Positions 5,884-8,219 of a DNA stretch of 8,219 nt are shown here, piece by piece. Under the pieces are notes generated by a model. It saw only the letters and a list, made by a program, of their open reading frames with translations. It ran no database searches and had not been told where the DNA came from. The DNA is from Myxococcales bacterium (GTDB lineage Bacteria; Myxococcota; Myxococcia; Myxococcales; Anaeromyxobacteraceae), in NCBI GenBank assembly GCA_021784995.1, contig JAJYHA010000049.1:1-8219 (forward strand), in the 5' to 3' direction. Position 1 is the first letter of the stretch, and the number at the start of each line of letters is the position of its first letter. The translations under genes and the position numbers were made by a program.

Positions 5884-7322
5884 CCGCCCCCCACGCTGGC
5901 GGCGACCCGCCGGAAGAGCTCGCTGACCGGCGCCGGGAGGTAGATCCCCATGGCCACCAGGCAGGCGAGGAAGAAGAGCTTCGGCAGGAGGGCCGGGAGC
6001 GGCTGGCTGGCCCAGTCGACCCGGCGGCGGGGCTCGCCCCAGATCATGGGGAAGACCGCGCGGCCGGTGGCGACGAAGGTGACGGTCAGGACGGCGCCGA
6101 AGGCGGCGAAGACGGCGTACCGCGCGGTGGCGAAGAGCCCGCTCATGATCACCAGCTCGCCGAGGAAGCTGCCGAAGGGCGGGAGGCCGAGGAGGGCGAA
6201 GGTGCCGACGGTGAAGAAGAGGCCGCTGTAGGGCATGTCCTGGAGGAGCCCCGAGACCTCCCGCACGTCCTCGGTGCCGTAGTGCGCCTCGATCTTCCCG
6301 GCGGTGAGGAAGAGGATCGACTTGATGAAGGCGTTGCTCACCGCGTAGAGGACGACGCCGTAGGCGGCCGCCGGCCCGACGCCGAGGCCGATGGCGATCA
6401 CCCCGCCGTGGGTCAGCGCGGCGTGGGCGATGAGGCGGGTGTAGTTCCGGGTGACCACGATCCCCAGCGCCGAGGCCGCCATCGTGGCCAGCCCCAGGGT
6501 CACCAGCACCGGGCCGGCGATCCCCTGGCCGGCCGGGCCGAAGACCTGCAGGACCCGGAGGAGCGCCACCAGCGCGACGTTGAACTGGACGGCGGCGAGG
6601 AGGACGGTCACCGCCGGCGGCCCCGCGTGGTAGGTCTCCGGCAGCCAGGTGTACATCGGCGCCAGCCCCAGCTTGGTGCCGTAGCCGAGGAGGACGAGCG
6701 CGATCCCGAGCCGCGCCCAGGTCCCCGGCGGCCGCCGCGCCACCCCGGCGAGCGCGTCGAGGAAGAGGCCGGGGGCGGCGCCGCCCTCCTCGAGCCCCCG
6801 CGCGATGCAGGCGAGCCCCAGCGCCGCCAGCGCCAGGCCGATGGTGGAGAAGAGGAAGTAGGTCCAGGAGGCGCGCAGCCGCGCGGCGCTCCCGCGGTGC
6901 TGGATCATGGGGACGGCGACCAGCGTCGTCACCTCGAGGAGCGCCCAGGCGGCGACCAGGTGGGCCGAGAGGATGGCGAGGGTCGCCGCCGCCATGAAGG
7001 CCAGGGCCAGCGCCACCAGCCGCTCGATCCCCTCGCGGAAGCCGGGCGTGTCGCGGACCCGCGTCCAGAGGTAGGCGGCCACCCCGAGGAAGACCAGGTC
7101 GATCACCAGGAGGAAGAGGCGGGAGGTGGCGTCGAGCGTGAACCACCCGCCGCCCAGGGAGACGGCGACGTCGGGGGGGGAGCCGAAGGCGAGGGCGAGC
7201 GCCAGCGCGGCGTCGGCCGCGGCCACGAGGCCGAGCAGCGCCACCGCGCGCGTGCGGACGGCGGGGAGCGGCGCCAGGAGCGCCCCGAGGGCGGGGAGGA
7301 GGGCGGGGAGCAGCCCGATCAC
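5880..7322 (-). CDS. hyfF: HyfF-type antiporter-like membrane subunit (NuoL/M/N, Mrp family)
   Basis: This 480-residue, highly hydrophobic protein has about 14 likely transmembrane helices and is slightly shorter than E. coli HyfF. It belongs to the proton-translocating antiporter-like family of complex I and group 4 hydrogenases. Recognisable elements are the TM5-type glutamate E130 in AAWALLEVTTL, the TM7-type lysine K217 in GYGTKLGLAPMYTWLPETYH (213-232), the HTH-like TM8 segment NYTRLIAHAALTHGG (293-307), K334 in NAFIKSILFLTAGKI, and LPPFGSFLGEL (380-390). These charged residues in the membrane form the ion path in relatives. So the complex keeps the pumping machinery even though its large subunit lacks the NiFe site. 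The GTG start at 7322 overlaps the hyfE-like stop (GTGA), and the stop overlaps the next start in the same manner. Whether it moves H+ or Na+ cannot be decided from sequence. Confidence 0.9.
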   Translation of the reverse strand: MIGLLPALLPALGALLAPLPAVRTRAVALLGLVAAADAALALALAFGSPPDVAVSLGGGWFTLDATSRLFLLVIDLVFLGVAAYLWTRVRDTPGFREGIERLVALALAFMAAATLAILSAHLVAAWALLEVTTLVAVPMIQHRGSAARLRASWTYFLFSTIGLALAALGLACIARGLEEGGAAPGLFLDALAGVARRPPGTWARLGIALVLLGYGTKLGLAPMYTWLPETYHAGPPAVTVLLAAVQFNVALVALLRVLQVFGPAGQGIAGPVLVTLGLATMAASALGIVVTRNYTRLIAHAALTHGGVIAIGLGVGPAAAYGVVLYAVSNAFIKSILFLTAGKIEAHYGTEDVREVSGLLQDMPYSGLFFTVGTFALLGLPPFGSFLGELVIMSGLFATARYAVFAAFGAVLTVTFVATGRAVFPMIWGEPRRRVDWASQPLPALLPKLFFLACLVAMGIYLPAPVSELFRRVAASVGGG

Positions 7323-7939
7323 GCGGGGTCCCCCGGAGGCGCGGCGACGGTCCCCGGCGCCGCCGCGAGCCTGCGCAGGAAGCGGCCGAGGGTGAGGACG
7401 GTGAGGAGGAGCACGGAGGTGAGGGCGAGCTGCACCGGCAGCGGGGGGGCCGACGGGCCGCCGAGCTCGAAGAGGGCGATGGCGTTCTCCAGCCGGAGGA
7501 GGCCGACCGCCTGCGCGAAGGGCCGGTCCTGGCTGGCGAGGACGAGGAGGCCGAGGAGGAGCGCGGCGGCCGCCACCGCCACCTGGAGCGCGGGCTCGCC
7601 GCCGGCGGGCTCGACCAGGCCCGCGAACTGGAAGGCGGCGAGCACCAGGGCGCCGGCGAGCGTCCAGGAGAGGAGGTTCGCGGGGATCACGTCGCTCCGC
7701 CGCGGCGCCGCCTGCGCCAGGAGGATCCGGTGGAGGAGGCGGGGGGCGAACCAGGTGCGCAGCAGGAGGAGGTCGGCGAGGAGCGCCGCCGCCGCGGCGG
7801 TGGTCGGCCAGCCGCGCTCCAGCGCCATCGCCGCGAGGAGCGCGCCCTGGAGCGCCAGCCCGAGCAGGCTCGTCCGCCAGGTGGCGACGAGGAGCGGCGC
7901 CCCGGCGGCGAGGAGGAAGGCGACGAGGAGGGGGGTCAC
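7319..7939 (-). CDS. hyfE: HyfE-type small membrane subunit (NuoK-like C-terminal part)
   Basis: This 206-residue membrane protein has about six hydrophobic stretches, a size close to E. coli HyfE. The best landmark is QAVGLLRLENAIALFEL (143-159). Its buried glutamate E151 resembles the conserved membrane glutamate of HyfE/NuoK-type subunits. The SDVIPANLLSW segment (82-92) precedes another long hydrophobic pair. In relatives this subunit sits between the HyfC-type and HyfF-type subunits and contributes to the ion channel. Its position, after a HyfC-like end and before a HyfF-like gene, matches the hyfC-(D)-E-F-G order, and no separate hyfD-like gene is present. The GTG start at 7939 overlaps the preceding stop (GTGA). 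Low-complexity hydrophobic sequence makes this call depend partly on context. Confidence 0.8.
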   Translation of the reverse strand: MTPLLVAFLLAAGAPLLVATWRTSLLGLALQGALLAAMALERGWPTTAAAAALLADLLLLRTWFAPRLLHRILLAQAAPRRSDVIPANLLSWTLAGALVLAAFQFAGLVEPAGGEPALQVAVAAAALLLGLLVLASQDRPFAQAVGLLRLENAIALFELGGPSAPPLPVQLALTSVLLLTVLTLGRFLRRLAAAPGTVAAPPGDPA

Positions 7940-8219
7940 GGCGCGCCCCCCTGCCGCCAGGCGGTGGCGAGGAGCGCCGCCAGCGCCGCGGCCGCGCCGG
8001 CGGCCACGTAGGCGGGCACCGCGGCGAGCTTGAGCCGGGCGACGAGCGACTCGACGGTGCCGACGACCACCGCCACGAGCGCGGCGAGCGCCGGCGTCGC
8101 GGCGGCGGTCGCGGCGCCCCGCGGGAGCCCGTCGAGCGCCGGGAGGGCCGGGAGGGCCGGGCGGGCGAGGGCCCCGACGACGGCCGCGAGGAGGGTGAAC
8201 TTCATCGCCGTCGCGTACT
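7936..8219 (-). CDS. hyfC: C-terminal part of HyfC/HycD/NuoH-type membrane subunit (gene continues beyond window)
   Basis: The open frame runs off the window edge: codons upstream of the apparent Met at 8205 read Tyr-Ala-Thr-Ala with no stop. The 93 visible residues include YATAMKFTLLAAVV, which fits the EWA-x-x-KLxLL region near the C-terminus of HycD/HyfC, then a hydrophobic span ending GTVESLVARLKL, which resembles the ESxxARxRI stretch that precedes the last helix of that family. A final helix ends just before the stop. It is the NuoH-like subunit that docks the hydrophilic arm and helps form the quinone or ion site. The Met at 8205 is therefore probably internal, not a start. The match is from family memory over a short, low-complexity stretch; position before a HyfE-type gene supports it. 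Confidence 0.68.
   Translation of the reverse strand, partial: YATAMKFTLLAAVVGALARPALPALPALDGLPRGAATAAATPALAALVAVVVGTVESLVARLKLAAVPAYVAAGAAAALAALLATAWRQGGAP

Noticed and set aside
3802..5943. 713-residue plus-strand open frame
   Set aside because: It is antisense to the HyfG-type and fusion genes, low complexity and without motifs. It is explained by high GC at third codon positions.
5884..7146. In-frame extension upstream of the HyfG-type gene that makes a 909-residue frame
   Set aside because: It overlaps the HyfF-type gene in another frame and is Arg/Pro/Gly-rich. The GTG at 5883 in the GTGA overlap is the sensible start.
6282..8033. 583-residue plus-strand open frame
   Set aside because: It is antisense to the HyfE- and HyfF-type genes. 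Its charged low-complexity sequence is typical of a shadow frame.
1..8219. Insertion sequences, CRISPR arrays, tRNA or other RNA genes, frameshifted genes
   Set aside because: No transposase-like frame, regular repeat array or tRNA-like cloverleaf was seen. All genes are open and collinear with their families.

Overview
The window is very GC-rich DNA (over 70 % by eye) with codons that almost all end in C or G. Every convincing gene lies on the minus strand. Codon use and gene content suggest a high-GC anaerobic or facultative delta-proteobacterial lineage, with Anaeromyxobacter-type Myxococcota as the first guess. That assignment is inference from composition and gene set only.

Reading in the direction of transcription (high to low coordinates), two operons follow each other. 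The first (8219 to 3624, with its 5' part outside the window) encodes a membrane complex of the complex I / group 4 hydrogenase superfamily. It contains the C-terminal end of a HyfC/HycD/NuoH-type subunit, a HyfE-type subunit, a HyfF-type antiporter-like subunit, a HyfG-type NuoC-NuoD fusion, and a ferredoxin-NuoB fusion that combines the HyfH and HyfI roles. The HyfG-type subunit lacks all four cysteines that would hold the NiFe site. The complex therefore looks like an energy-converting-hydrogenase-related (Ehr) complex rather than a working hydrogenase.

A 238-base gene-free stretch follows (3386-3623). It holds a good minus-strand intrinsic terminator (3496-3529), an FNR/CRP-like dyad (3454-3476), a weak candidate -10 element and a strong ribosome binding site.

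The second operon (3385 to 1, with its 3' part outside the window) is a Hyb-type, group 1c-like uptake [NiFe] hydrogenase in the order hybO-hybA-hybB-hybC. Its products are a Tat-exported small subunit with a C-terminal anchor, a Tat-exported 16-Cys ferredoxin, a roughly 10-helix NrfD-type quinone-reacting membrane subunit, and the first 47 residues of the catalytic large subunit. The proximal-cluster residues are those of a standard, oxygen-sensitive enzyme.

Together the genes suggest H2 oxidation on the periplasmic side feeding the quinone pool through HybB, next to a second, ion-pumping module whose electron donor or acceptor is unknown. Within each operon most genes overlap by 4 bases (GTGA in the first operon, ATGA in the second), which points to coupled translation. 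I saw no RNA genes, CRISPR arrays, insertion sequences or frameshifts.
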